64,000 bases of DNA, from the NCBI GenBank assembly GCA_039889245.1, contig JAZGVH010000002.1:4154001-4218000 (forward strand), read 5' to 3'. Source of the stretch: Dermatophilaceae bacterium Soc4.6 (lineage in GTDB: Bacteria; Actinomycetota; Actinomycetes; Actinomycetales; Dermatophilaceae). The number at the start of each line of letters is the position of its first letter. The first letter of the stretch is position 1. Shown here one piece after another: positions 1 through 8,243 of the stretch. The notes below the pieces were generated by a model. That model was not told where the DNA came from. It worked only from the letters and a program-made list of their open reading frames with translations, and made no database searches. Position numbers and translations under genes: made by a program.

Positions 1-1
1 C

Positions 2-682
2 GACGTCACGATCGTCGAAGCCATGGCCACCCCGCTCGCGGGGCCGCTCGGCCCGCAGATGGGCGCGGTGGTCGGTTCGCTGCACGCCGACCACGGCGTC
101 AGGCTGCTGTGTGGCACGGGGGTCCGCCGGTTCACGGGGGCGGGGAGGGTGGACGGTGTCGAGCTCGACGACGGCCGCATCCTGCCGGCTGACGTCGTGC
201 TCGTCGGCGTCGGCGCGCAGCCGAACGTGGAGTGGCTCCAGGGCTCAGGGCTCGTCGTGCGCAACGGCGTCGTCTGCGACGCCGGTGGGATGACCAGCGT
301 GGCTGGCGTGGTGGCGGTGGGTGACTGCGCGGCGTGGCACGACAACCGGCTGGCTCGCCCGCACCGGGTCGAGCACTGGGCCGGAGCTCTAGACCGGCCC
401 AAGCGGGCCGTCACGACGCTGCTGTCGGGGAACAGCGCAGGCCCCGACGTCCCGCCGCCCTACTTCTGGTCCGATCAGTATGACGTACGCATCCAGTTCG
501 CCGGCCATGCCGCGAACGGCGACGTCGTGACCGTCGAGGAGGGGGACCCCGCGGACCGCAGCTTCCTGGCGGTCTACCGGCGCGGCGACGAGCCCGCGGC
601 CGTGCTGGGAATGAACCAGCCCCGGGCCTTCACCCGATGGCGCCGGGCGCTGGCCGCGGCGCCGGTGCCCGCCGCCACCTGA
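2..682 (+). CDS. FAD-dependent ferredoxin-type reductase, C-terminal part (5' end outside window)
   Basis: This is the C-terminal two thirds of a pyridine-nucleotide-dependent flavoprotein reductase of the ferredoxin-reductase type, which passes electrons from NAD(P)H to a ferredoxin or Rieske oxygenase. The frame is open from base 2, before the first ATG at 23. It reads VTIVEAMATPL then a GVRLLCGTGVRRF strand, typical of the NAD-binding domain. A GDCAAW segment resembles the FAD-binding GD motif. The last ~110 residues match the reductase C-terminal domain (HRVEHWAGALDRPKRA, then FWSDQYDVRIQFAGHA). It ends with TGA at 680-682. The Rieske oxygenase 128 bp downstream is a plausible electron acceptor. 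That pairing is inference. Confidence 0.85.
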   Translation, partial: DVTIVEAMATPLAGPLGPQMGAVVGSLHADHGVRLLCGTGVRRFTGAGRVDGVELDDGRILPADVVLVGVGAQPNVEWLQGSGLVVRNGVVCDAGGMTSVAGVVAVGDCAAWHDNRLARPHRVEHWAGALDRPKRAVTTLLSGNSAGPDVPPPYFWSDQYDVRIQFAGHAANGDVVTVEEGDPADRSFLAVYRRGDEPAAVLGMNQPRAFTRWRRALAAAPVPAAT

Positions 683-739
683 CGGTCGCCACCCCTCCTG
701 CGAACACTCTTGACAGCGATGCTGCAGCGCAGCATGCTG

Positions 740-767
740 TTGCGTATCGTACTTAGAGTTGCATAAT
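740..767 (+). promoter_or_regulatory. Candidate promoter for the Rieske oxygenase gene
   Basis: TTGCGT at 740-745 and CATAAT at 762-767, 16 nt apart, lie 43 nt before the ATG at 811. The AT-rich stretch also holds the arms GTTG (759-762) and CAAC (771-774), which could be a repressor site. A second TTGACA is at 710-715. This is motif matching only. Confidence 0.35.
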
Positions 768-810
768 ACTCAACAAGTGGTCGTTGTTCTGTAGTCGTCA
801 AGGAGCCCTC

Positions 811-1953
811 ATGACCCTCGCCGAGATATCTCCCAGCCTGATCGCCACCCTTCCCGGTGCCGCGTACACGGATGAAGCCGTGTTCGCCGCGGAGCAGGAG
901 CGGATCTTCGAGGCGATGTGGTTCTGCGCCGCCCGCTCGAGCGACCTGACCGGGCCGGGCTCGTTCCGGACCGTCGAGGTAGGCCGCGAGAGCGTGCTGC
1001 TCACCCGCAACCGCAAAGACGAGGTGCGCGCCTACTTCAACGTCTGCCGGCATCGCGGTGCACGTCTGTGCACCGAGGAGTCCGGCCAGGTCCAGCGGTC
1101 GTTCCAGTGCCCGTACCACGCCTGGACCTACGACTTCGACGGCAAGCTCGTCGCCGCACCGAACCTGACCAAGATGCCCGACATCGACCGCGTCGAGTAC
1201 GGGCTGGCCAAGATCGCGGTGCAGGAGTGGCTGGGCTACATCTGGGTCTGTCTGGCCCCGGAGCCGCCGTCGTTCGACGAGACGGTTCGCCGTGCCGTCG
1301 TCGAGCGACTGGGCGATCTGGAGTCGATCGAGGCCTATGACGTCGACAGCCTCGCGGTCGGGCGACGCATCGTCTACGACGTCAAGGCCAACTGGAAGCT
1401 CATCGTCGAGAACTTCATGGAGTGCTACCACTGCGCGACCATCCACCCGGAGCTCACGGAGGTCCTGCCTGAGTTCGCTGACGGCTACGCCGCCCAGTAC
1501 TTCGTCGGCCACGGTGCCGAGTTCGGCGACGACATCAAGGGCTTCACCGTCGACGGGTCCGAGGGCCTCGACCGGATCCCCGGGCTCTCCGACGACCAGG
1601 ACCGGCGCTACTACGCCATCACGATCAAGCCGCAGGTGTTCATCAACCTGGTGCCCGACCACGTGATCTTCCACCGCATGTACCCCGTGTCGGCCGACCG
1701 CACCGTGGTTGAGTGCGACTGGCTCTACCTGCCCGGCGTCGTCGAGAGCGGCAAGGACGTGGACGGGTCGGTAGAGCTCTTCCACCGCGTGAACCAGCAG
1801 GACTTCGATGCCTGCGAGCGATGCCAGCCGGCCATGAGCTCGCGCGTGTACGCCGCCGGCGGCGTCCTCGTGCCCAGCGAGCACCACATCGGTGAGTTCC
1901 ACGACTGGGTGCAGGGCAGGATCGCTGGCGCCGTCCCCCTGTCCACCGTCTAG
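811..1953 (+). CDS. Rieske [2Fe-2S] aromatic-ring-hydroxylating-type oxygenase, alpha subunit
   Basis: A 380-residue Rieske non-haem iron oxygenase. The Rieske cluster ligands are visible as C79-x-H81 (NVCRHRGARLC) and C100-x2-H103 (QCPYHAWTY). The mononuclear iron motif is NFMECYHCATIHPEL, with E204, H207 and H212. The length suits the family that includes glycine betaine, carnitine and stachydrine monooxygenases, but the substrate cannot be read from sequence. ATG 811 is preferred over an in-frame upstream start at 784 because AAGGAG (800-805) sits just before it. The reductase upstream is the likely electron donor. The next bases hold a small hairpin and then insertion-sequence debris. Confidence 0.9.
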   Translation: MTLAEISPSLIATLPGAAYTDEAVFAAEQERIFEAMWFCAARSSDLTGPGSFRTVEVGRESVLLTRNRKDEVRAYFNVCRHRGARLCTEESGQVQRSFQCPYHAWTYDFDGKLVAAPNLTKMPDIDRVEYGLAKIAVQEWLGYIWVCLAPEPPSFDETVRRAVVERLGDLESIEAYDVDSLAVGRRIVYDVKANWKLIVENFMECYHCATIHPELTEVLPEFADGYAAQYFVGHGAEFGDDIKGFTVDGSEGLDRIPGLSDDQDRRYYAITIKPQVFINLVPDHVIFHRMYPVSADRTVVECDWLYLPGVVESGKDVDGSVELFHRVNQQDFDACERCQPAMSSRVYAAGGVLVPSEHHIGEFHDWVQGRIAGAVPLSTV

Positions 1954-1973
1954 TCCCCTTGGCCCTTCCGGGC

Positions 1974-1988
1974 AGCCCGTTCCGGGCT
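1974..1988 (+). terminator. Small GC hairpin after the Rieske gene
   Basis: AGCCCG (1974-1979) pairs with CGGGCT (1983-1988) across a 3-nt loop, 21 nt after the Rieske stop codon. There is no T tract, so a terminator role is tentative. Confidence 0.3.
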
Positions 1989-2026
1989 GAAACCACGGAC
2001 GTTGGTGACGGGCGAGCCTGCTGGAC

Positions 2027-2240
2027 ATGAGGAGGACCTCCGACAAGCGCGACAACATCAAGACCTGGCTGGTGAAAAACCCCCGGGTCCACCTGAGCTT
2101 CACCCCGACCAGCGGGTCCTGGTTGAGACGGGTGGAACGAAGCGGCCTACCCGTTCACGTGGACCAAGAACGCCGACGAGATCATCAGCCCCGTCAAACC
2201 GTCACCCCACCGGAGGAAGTCTGACAACACGCGACACTAG
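2027..2240 (+). pseudogene. IS630-family transposase remnant
   Basis: The frame from 2027 reads DNIKTWLVKNPRVHLSFTPTSGSWL, the conserved C-terminal catalytic region of IS630-type transposases. The text then jumps to another frame from about 2148, reading YPFTWTKNADEIIS up to TAG at 2238-2240, which is the family's usual end. The roughly 40 residues normally found between these blocks are missing. This is therefore a deleted, frameshifted relic without its N-terminal two thirds. The last bases overlap the end of the convergent YrhK gene. Confidence 0.75.
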
Positions 2241-2497
2241 TCGTCTCCTCGCCGTCGCTTGTCGATGCGGACCAGCAGCTCGCCTACCGAGCCGAGGAGC
2301 ATGCCAAGACTACCGAGCAGGAACAGCCAGATAGCCAGGGTCTTCACGTTTGCCCAGAAGAACATCACGCTACCAATGACGAACAAGGTGTTGCCCACCA
2401 GGCCAAGACCCAGATGCACCCAAGGAAAGTCTCGCAGGGGTGTTCCCATCCACCGATGCTGCGCACCGCGGGCCGTCGAATCTCGTACCGAGGTCAT
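2237..2497 (-). CDS. YrhK-domain small membrane protein
   Basis: An 86-residue protein with two hydrophobic helices (HLGLGLVGNTLFVIGSVMFF and TLAIWLFLLGSLGMLLGSVGEL), the pattern of the YrhK domain, whose function is unknown. The ATG at 2497 overlaps the stop of the decarboxylase-like gene by four bases (ATGA). GAGGAGG lies just before it, so the two genes are translationally coupled and co-transcribed. Pairing with a phospholipid-enzyme homologue suggests an envelope role, but that is inference. Confidence 0.75.
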   Translation of the reverse strand: MTSVRDSTARGAQHRWMGTPLRDFPWVHLGLGLVGNTLFVIGSVMFFWANVKTLAIWLFLLGSLGMLLGSVGELLVRIDKRRRGDD

Positions 2498-3747
2498 CGG
2501 ACCTCCTCATCCGGCGACCGGTCCTGCAGGCTCCTCTCACTCTGCGTCAGGTTGCTGTAAGGAGCTGCGCGGACGACGGTGGACCCGACCTTGCGGGGTG
2601 CGGGGTCGGTGTCGACGTCGGTGACGACGCCGGCTTGGAAGAGGATGATGATGTCGGACCCGCCGAACTGGAAGTAGCCGAACTCGTCACCCTTGTTGAG
2701 GTCGGTGCCCGGCGTGGCGGTGAGGACCACGGACCCGACGTGGGACATGCCGACGGGGACCACCGCGACGATCCCGAGGTTGCCGCCGGGTGAGTTGGTG
2801 GTGTCGATGGTGAGCACCCCACGGGTCTGGGAGAACTCGAACCCGGTCGTGGTGGCGTCGCTGGAGACCAGCTCGTGATCCTCAAGGTCAACCTCCATCA
2901 CCACCGTGCCCTGGATGACGAAGGACTCCTCGACCCGGCCGGAGACCGGCACATGGAAGCGGTGGTAGGCCCAGGGCGGCAGCATGTAGTGCACGAACGT
3001 GCCCCCGGCGAACGTGTCGGCGAAGCGGCTGCCCTCCAAGAGCTGGTCCATGCTGCCGTAGGTGTGGGTGCCCTTGACGGTGGTCGGTGGGATCTGCGAG
3101 TCCTCGCCGATGGCGTAGCTGTGCTGGAAGCTGCAGTCGGCGGGCGAGGTGACGACCAGGTTGGTGGCCGGCGCGGCGATGGGGCGACGGCCGGGGTTGA
3201 GCTCGCGGGCGAAGAACTGGTTGAAGGTGAGCCACCCGCTGGGGGCGTTGGGTCGGCCTCCGACCATCGACTCCTCGACGGTGTACTCGGGGGAGTTGGT
3301 GATGAACGACTCGAGGATGTCGGGGCTGAACGACGCGGGGGTGTCGAGGAAGTCACCCCATTCCCGCGCGAAGGCGGTGCACCATTGCCGGAACGCGGGG
3401 TAGCTCTCGCCGATCGCAGAGTTGTTCTCGCCGACCTTCTGGTCGATCAGCCAGAAGAAGTGGGCGAGGCGGTCGCTGATCTCCCGGGACGACGTCGTGC
3501 CCCCGTCCTGCTTCTTCCAGGCCTGGTCGCCGCTCTCCTGGGGAATCCACGCCAGGAAACGGCGAAGGTACTGCTCGTACTCCGCAAGGTTGCGCGGCCA
3601 CTCGAGCGCCTCGAACAGGTCGTCGTCAAGATCAGCTTCGGCGCGCTCCCTCGTCCTGGCTAACGAGCGTTCGAGCAGCTCGCGCAATCCCTCGTGCTCG
3701 GCGAGGGTGGTGTGTAGCTGGTCGATGACATCCGAGCGAGCATTCAT
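2494..3747 (-). CDS. Phosphatidylserine decarboxylase-like protein (PsiD-type)
   Basis: A 417-residue pyruvoyl-type decarboxylase homologue. The N-terminal ~170 residues resemble the PsiD-like extension seen in some fungal and bacterial members. After it come the PSD core strings WLTFNQFFARELNPGRRPI and HRFHVPVSGRV. The cleavage motif near the C-terminus is GGSD (FGYFQFGGSDIIILF), in place of the LGST of E. coli Psd. Its serine would become the pyruvoyl group. The substrate may be phosphatidylserine or a free amino acid, since PsiD relatives decarboxylate tryptophan; sequence alone does not decide. ATG 3747 follows an AAGGAGG ribosome site. Confidence 0.85.
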   Translation of the reverse strand: MNARSDVIDQLHTTLAEHEGLRELLERSLARTRERAEADLDDDLFEALEWPRNLAEYEQYLRRFLAWIPQESGDQAWKKQDGGTTSSREISDRLAHFFWLIDQKVGENNSAIGESYPAFRQWCTAFAREWGDFLDTPASFSPDILESFITNSPEYTVEESMVGGRPNAPSGWLTFNQFFARELNPGRRPIAAPATNLVVTSPADCSFQHSYAIGEDSQIPPTTVKGTHTYGSMDQLLEGSRFADTFAGGTFVHYMLPPWAYHRFHVPVSGRVEESFVIQGTVVMEVDLEDHELVSSDATTTGFEFSQTRGVLTIDTTNSPGGNLGIVAVVPVGMSHVGSVVLTATPGTDLNKGDEFGYFQFGGSDIIILFQAGVVTDVDTDPAPRKVGSTVVRAAPYSNLTQSERSLQDRSPDEEVR

Positions 3748-4317
3748 CTGTGCCTCCTTGGCGTTGGCTGGGGCGGGTCTTGGGTGGTGACTAAAGCAAC
3801 GACCTGGATCCGGTCGCCCGACGCGCCCGTACTGGTGGCCGGTACCCCAGCCTCCTGCCTGCCACGCGAGGTCGGCGCGACGTTCTTACGGGACCGAGGG
3901 GGGCTGACCGTTGTCAGTGGGTGCCCGGGGCAGGCGGTCATTTGGGCACTCCTGACGTATGTGGTGGGTTACGCGGTTGGTCGCCGGCCTGGCACGTTGC
4001 GTCGGTCGAGTCGTGGGGGGGCGGCCGGTGGCTATCCGTGTCGCTGTTCTTGGCTGCGGACACTTCACGGTTGTTCGGCGATGAGGATCGCGAGATGACG
4101 AACGGAGTGCCACCCTCCGAAAGCCCTACCCACCCCCAAGACCAACGGGGTAGGGCGCGCTCCCGTCCCCCGGATGTGGGCGAAGGTCCGTTCTCCGGTC
4201 CCGAAGTGCACCGCGGAAGCCAGAACCAGTGATGTCACAACGTCGCTCCCTTCGCTTGAACAATCGGGTCCGACCGCCCCGGCGTCGCTCCAGAGAACCG
4301 CCCCGCATAGTGGTCGT
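3748..4317. other. Intergenic region without a convincing gene
   Basis: About 570 nt between the decarboxylase start and the MarR operator region. Open frames here have compositions that look like shadows and no family resemblance. The only structured item seen is the inverted repeat at 4123-4156. Confidence 0.4.
4123..4156. repeat. 9-bp inverted repeat
   Basis: GCCCTACCC (4123-4131) and GGGTAGGGC (4148-4156) are perfect complements around a 16-nt loop. It could be a transcription terminator or a regulator site. No T tract follows on either strand. Confidence 0.4.
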
Positions 4318-4380
4318 AGCGCAATCGTTGCGCTGTGCAAACAATAGTACCCACGGTCGAGGTGGCGCAAACGTTGAGTA
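4318..4380. promoter_or_regulatory. Two similar palindromic operator candidates upstream of marR
   Basis: AGCGCAATCGTTGCGCT at 4318-4334 is a perfect 7-bp inverted repeat with a 3-nt spacer. A second, imperfect copy, GGCGCAAACGTTGAGTA, lies at 4364-4380. Both keep the core GCGCAA-N-CG-TTG, with centres 46 bp apart, and they sit 100-160 bp before the MarR gene. The 17-bp size and symmetry fit MarR dimer operators, so autoregulation is likely (inference). Confidence 0.5.
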
Positions 4381-4480
4381 GGCGCAATTACCGGCATACT
4401 GGGTCCTAGCAACCCCGGTGGCGCGTCACCGGTGGCGCGAACGACGACACGATGAGGACGCAAGAGAACGGGGTCGGTGG

Positions 4481-4966
4481 ATGGCAGGTGACAGGGCGGA
4501 CGAGGAGCGGGTACAGGTCGATGCGGTGATGCGGGCCTCACGGGTGCTCGGGGCGGTGGTGGCGCAGTCGATCTCCGCGGTCGAGGACCAGGTGACGTTC
4601 GTCCAGTTCCGGATGCTCGTGGTGATTGCCAGTCGCGGACCCCTCAACCTGGGTGAGGTCGCCCGACATCTGGGGGTTCATCCCTCGAACGCGACACGAA
4701 TGGTCGACAAGCTCGTCACTGCGGGACTGGTGGAACGAACTGACGACCTAGCCGACCGGCGCTACCTCACGCTTACCGTGACCCCGACCGGGCACGACAT
4801 CGTCACGAAGGTCATGAACCACCGACGGCAGGCCATCTCCACCGTGATGGACGCGATGCCCGCCTCACGGCGCCGCACCCTCGCCTCCGTGCTCGCGTCC
4901 TTCGCCGAGGCAGCCGGTGAACAACCAGAAGCCGAGGAAGCCTTTCTCCTCGGCCTCCTCACCTGA
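4481..4966 (+). CDS. MarR-family transcriptional regulator
   Basis: A winged-helix regulator of 161 residues from ATG 4481. The HTH and wing are visible as LNLGEVARHLGVHPSNATRMVDKLVTAGLVERTDDLADRRYLTLTVTPTG, with the characteristic DxRxxxLTLT wing. Flanking helices would form the dimer interface. An in-frame GTG at 4418 would add 21 Arg-rich residues and is less likely. Candidate operators lie just upstream. The target genes are unknown; the next gene downstream is a decayed oxidase. Confidence 0.85.
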   Translation: MAGDRADEERVQVDAVMRASRVLGAVVAQSISAVEDQVTFVQFRMLVVIASRGPLNLGEVARHLGVHPSNATRMVDKLVTAGLVERTDDLADRRYLTLTVTPTGHDIVTKVMNHRRQAISTVMDAMPASRRRTLASVLASFAEAAGEQPEAEEAFLLGLLT

Positions 4967-5059
4967 ACACCTCCCTCCCCTGACGTCCCCACCGTGTTGG
5001 CGGCAACGGTCGTCGCCCCTGTACCCGGGGCGCGAGCAGGGCATGTTCGAGCTCACCCA

Positions 5060-5602
5060 GCACCCCCTGCGGACCCGGACCTCAACGGTCTCGCCGAGGA
5101 GCAGTACACGCGCTACCACGCGCTGGCGCACGAGCTGCTCGATCTGCTCGCGGCCGAGCTCGGGCTCGCGTGGCAGGCGCCGGTCGCCGACCTGGGTCCG
5201 CTTCCGCGAGTGCGAGTACGCCCTGCCGGTCGAGGTGGTGCCGGATGCCGTGCGGGCGCTGAAGGCGCTCGTCGAGCGCGAGGGGTGGCGCATCAGCTTC
5301 CCCGTCGAGGTGCGGGTGGCTGCAGCCGACGACGTCTGGCTGTCGACGGCCTACGGTCGGGCCTCGGGTTACGTTGCGGTGCACCGCTCTGGCGTGACGA
5401 CCACCTGCCCTACCTCCGTGCCGTGGATGCCCTCATGCGGTCCTTGGGCGGGAGGCCCCACTGGGGCAAGATCCACTTCCAAGCGGCGGACGAGCTGACG
5501 CAGCGCTACCCCCGCTTCGACGACTTCGTCGCCGTGCGTGACCGGTTGGACCCGGACCTGGTGTTCGCCAACACCTACCTGCGCCGGGTCCTGGGCGACT
5601 GA
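5060..5602 (+). pseudogene. Decayed D-arabinono-1,4-lactone / L-gulonolactone oxidase, C-terminal fragment
   Basis: Two frames together spell the C-terminal domain of a FAD-linked sugar-lactone oxidase. One frame (about 5200-5385) reads VRFRECEYALPVEVVPDAVRAL then GYVAVHR. The other (about 5390-5602) reads HLPYLRAVDALMRS then GGRPHWGKIHF and RYPRFDDFVAVRDRLDPD, ending in YLRRVLGD. The N-terminal FAD-binding half is absent. Upstream residues (LAEEQYTRYHALAHELLDLL) look protein-like but were not assigned. Truncation plus a frameshift make this a pseudogene. Confidence 0.7.
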
Positions 5603-5630
5603 GGGCCTTCCGAGGCGCGCGGATGCCGGG

Positions 5631-6605
5631 TCAGCGGCCCGCGAGCTGGCGCAGCAGGGGCCGCACGGTGGCAGCGCCGGTGAGCAGGTGCAGGCGGTCG
5701 GACGCGCGGGTGAGGGCTGCGTGCTCGTCGTCGGCCAGCCGCAGGTCGGCCGCGGCGGCGTTGGCCTCGAGCTGCTCGACGCTGGAGGCGCCCGGGATGG
5801 CGATCACGTGCGGGTCGTGGACGAGCCAGGCCAGGGCGACCTGGCTCGGGGTCGCGTCGTGGGCGGCAGCGACCTCACGGAGGGAGTCGACGAGCGGCTG
5901 CGCGCGGCGCAGGTTCTCGGGGAGGAAGACCGGGTTGTAGCGGCGCACCCCGTTGGTGGGGCGGTTGTCGGCGTCGTAGCGGCCGCTGAGCAGGCCCTGG
6001 CCGAGCGGGCTCCACGCGATGACCAAACGGCCCGAGGCCCGGGCCCAGGGGACGAGCTCACGCTCGGGGCGGCGGTCGACGAGGCTGTACTGCACCTGGT
6101 TGCTGAGCACCCGGCGACCCAGTGCCCCCTCGGCCTCCTGCCAGCGGGCGAGGGAGTAGTTCGAGACGCCCACCTCGCCGACGAGGCCCACGTCCTGCAG
6201 GGCGCCCATGCCACGCATGGTCGTCGTGTCACGGACGACCGGGTTGGGCTGGTGCACCTGGTAGAGGTCGAGGTGGCGCACCCCGAGCCGGCTCGCGCTG
6301 GCGACCGCACGCTGCTCGACGACCGGTGCCGTGGGCAGCACGGGGAAGACCTTCGTGGCCACGACGACCCGCTCGGCATCGTCGCCGAGGGCCGCACCGA
6401 GGATGCGCTCGCTGCGCCCGAAACCGTAGACCTCGGCGGTGTCGAAGAGGGTGATGCCGAGCTCGAGCGCGCGGCGCACGATCGCGCGTGCGCGGTCGGT
6501 GGCGTAGGCGTCGCCGTATCCCCACTCCTTGGAGCCGAACTGCCACGTGCCGAGGCCGATCACGCTGTAGGGCTTGGTGGTCGGGACCGACTCGACGTAT
6601 CGCAT
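5631..6605 (-). CDS. Aldo/keto reductase
   Basis: A 324-residue AKR-fold NADPH-dependent oxidoreductase. The tetrad residues are visible: Asp and Tyr in TLFDTAEVYG, Lys in VVVATKVF and His in LYQVHQPNP. The cofactor end shows VGVSNYS and IPGASSVEQLEAN. ATG 6605 is chosen because the next upstream in-frame start adds 55 residues running into the divergent zwf leader. The natural substrate is unknown. Confidence 0.85.
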   Translation of the reverse strand: MRYVESVPTTKPYSVIGLGTWQFGSKEWGYGDAYATDRARAIVRRALELGITLFDTAEVYGFGRSERILGAALGDDAERVVVATKVFPVLPTAPVVEQRAVASASRLGVRHLDLYQVHQPNPVVRDTTTMRGMGALQDVGLVGEVGVSNYSLARWQEAEGALGRRVLSNQVQYSLVDRRPERELVPWARASGRLVIAWSPLGQGLLSGRYDADNRPTNGVRRYNPVFLPENLRRAQPLVDSLREVAAAHDATPSQVALAWLVHDPHVIAIPGASSVEQLEANAAAADLRLADDEHAALTRASDRLHLLTGAATVRPLLRQLAGR

Positions 6606-6687
6606 GCTGCCAGTAGAGCACCGCCCCCCCACCCGCTTCCCGGGACCCACCTGTGCGACACCCAGCCGGACGGGGTACACATCAGGA

Positions 6688-8103
6688 GTGACCACCTCCA
6701 CCGACACCGCCAGCAACGACTCGATCGTCTTCGTCCTCTTCGGAGCCACCGGCGACCTCGCCAAGCGCATGGTCCTGACCGCCTTCTACGAGCTGCACAC
6801 CCGCGGGCTGATGCCCGCCCAGTGGCGCCTGGTCGGCAACGGCCGTGGCGACGTCTCGCACGAGGACTTCCACGCCCACGTCAAGCAGGTGCTCACCGAC
6901 TTCGGTGGCGGCACCCCCGACGGCCAGGAGTGGGACGACTTCAGCTCGCACCTGCGCTTCGCCGGTGGCGGTTTCGAGAAGACCGACCCGGGCAGCCTGC
7001 TCGACGTGCTCAAGGACGCCCGCGACGACATCGGCGACGCGCGCTACATCCACTACCTCGCGATCCCCCCGACCGCCTTCACCAAGGTGACCGAGGGCCT
7101 GGCCGAGCACGACCTCCTCACGGGGTCGCGGGTGGTCTACGAGAAGCCCTACGGGCAGTCGCTGCAGAGCTTCCGCGAGCTCGACGAGCTGGTCCACTCG
7201 GTGATGGACGAGGAGCAGGTCTACCGGATCGACCACTTCCTGGGCAAGGAGGCCACACAGAACCTCCACGTGCTGCGCTACGGCAACGAGCTGATCGGCC
7301 GATCGTGGTGCCGCGACGCCGTGGCCCAGGTGCAGATCGACGTGCCCGAGACGCTCGACGTCGCCGACCGCGCGGTGTTCTACGACGAGACCGGCGCCTT
7401 CCGCGACATGATCGTCACGCACCTCTTCCAGGTGGCCGCCGAGGTCGCGATGGAGCCGCCGACCACCCTGGGGGCCGCTGACCTGCAGTCGGCCAGGGAG
7501 TCGGTGCTGGCGGCCTTCCGGCCGCTGCGGCACGAGGACACCGTGCTCGGGCAGTATGCCGGCTACACCGACCTCGAGGACGTGCCCGACGACTCCCGCA
7601 CCGACACCTTCGCCGCGGTCCGGATGTGGGTGGACACCGACCGGTGGCACGGGGTGCCCTTCGTGCTGCGCTCGGGCAAGCAGCTCGGCACCAGCAAGCA
7701 GGTCGTGAGCCTGCTCCTGCGACCGCAGGACGGCCCGGTCACCCGGGCCCCCGGCCACACGATCCTCCAGTTCTCCCTCTCGGGCACCGGCTGCATCGAC
7801 GTGCAGCTGGTCGTCAAGGCGCCGGGCCCCGACCTCGAGCTGGCCGTCACCCGCACCGCGGTCGACCTGGGCGCTGTCGGCGACGGTGCCGCGCTCGCTC
7901 CCTACGTCTCGCTGCTGCACGACGTGGTGCTCGGTGACCGCTCGCTCTTCACCAGCAGCGCCGGTCTCGAGGCGGCCTGGTCGCACGCCGCCGACCTGCT
8001 GGCCGACATGCCCGACCCGGTCGCCTACGAGCCGGGGAGCGAGGGGCCGCCCGCCGCCCGCGACCTCACCGACGGGGTGGGCTGGCTCTCCGACGCCGTG
8101 TGA
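6688..8103 (+). CDS. zwf: Glucose-6-phosphate 1-dehydrogenase
   Basis: Catalyses the first oxidative step of the pentose phosphate pathway, glucose 6-phosphate to 6-phosphogluconolactone with NADP. The 471-residue protein has the nucleotide-binding GATGDLAKR at residues ~19-27 and the active-site RIDHFLGKE at ~181-189. A conserved EKPYG also lies before it. The GTG at 6688 gives the usual N-terminus just ahead of the first strand. AGGA lies only 1 nt before it, so the message may be leaderless or weakly initiated. It stands alone, divergent from an aldo/keto reductase, rather than in a tal-zwf-opcA cluster. Confidence 0.93.
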   Translation: MTTSTDTASNDSIVFVLFGATGDLAKRMVLTAFYELHTRGLMPAQWRLVGNGRGDVSHEDFHAHVKQVLTDFGGGTPDGQEWDDFSSHLRFAGGGFEKTDPGSLLDVLKDARDDIGDARYIHYLAIPPTAFTKVTEGLAEHDLLTGSRVVYEKPYGQSLQSFRELDELVHSVMDEEQVYRIDHFLGKEATQNLHVLRYGNELIGRSWCRDAVAQVQIDVPETLDVADRAVFYDETGAFRDMIVTHLFQVAAEVAMEPPTTLGAADLQSARESVLAAFRPLRHEDTVLGQYAGYTDLEDVPDDSRTDTFAAVRMWVDTDRWHGVPFVLRSGKQLGTSKQVVSLLLRPQDGPVTRAPGHTILQFSLSGTGCIDVQLVVKAPGPDLELAVTRTAVDLGAVGDGAALAPYVSLLHDVVLGDRSLFTSSAGLEAAWSHAADLLADMPDPVAYEPGSEGPPAARDLTDGVGWLSDAV

Positions 8104-8243
8104 GTGCCCCGGCGGCCTCGTGGCTGAAGCCGCCGGAGCTCGACATGCAATCCCCCCGGGAAGATTGCTGCCGTGAGGTTCTACCTACCCGAGGGATGCG
8201 ACTTCACACCCCGATCGGGCTCCGGATGTCGGTGGGGGCTGAC

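Noticed and set aside
574-2103. A 509-codon minus frame across the Rieske gene
   Set aside because: Shadow of the oxygenase; no motifs.
4065-4541. 158-codon minus frame between the decarboxylase and MarR genes
   Set aside because: Proline-rich start, no family pattern, and it overlaps the operator pair and the MarR start.
5538-7481. A 647-codon plus frame
   Set aside because: It is antisense to the aldo/keto reductase and out of frame with zwf.
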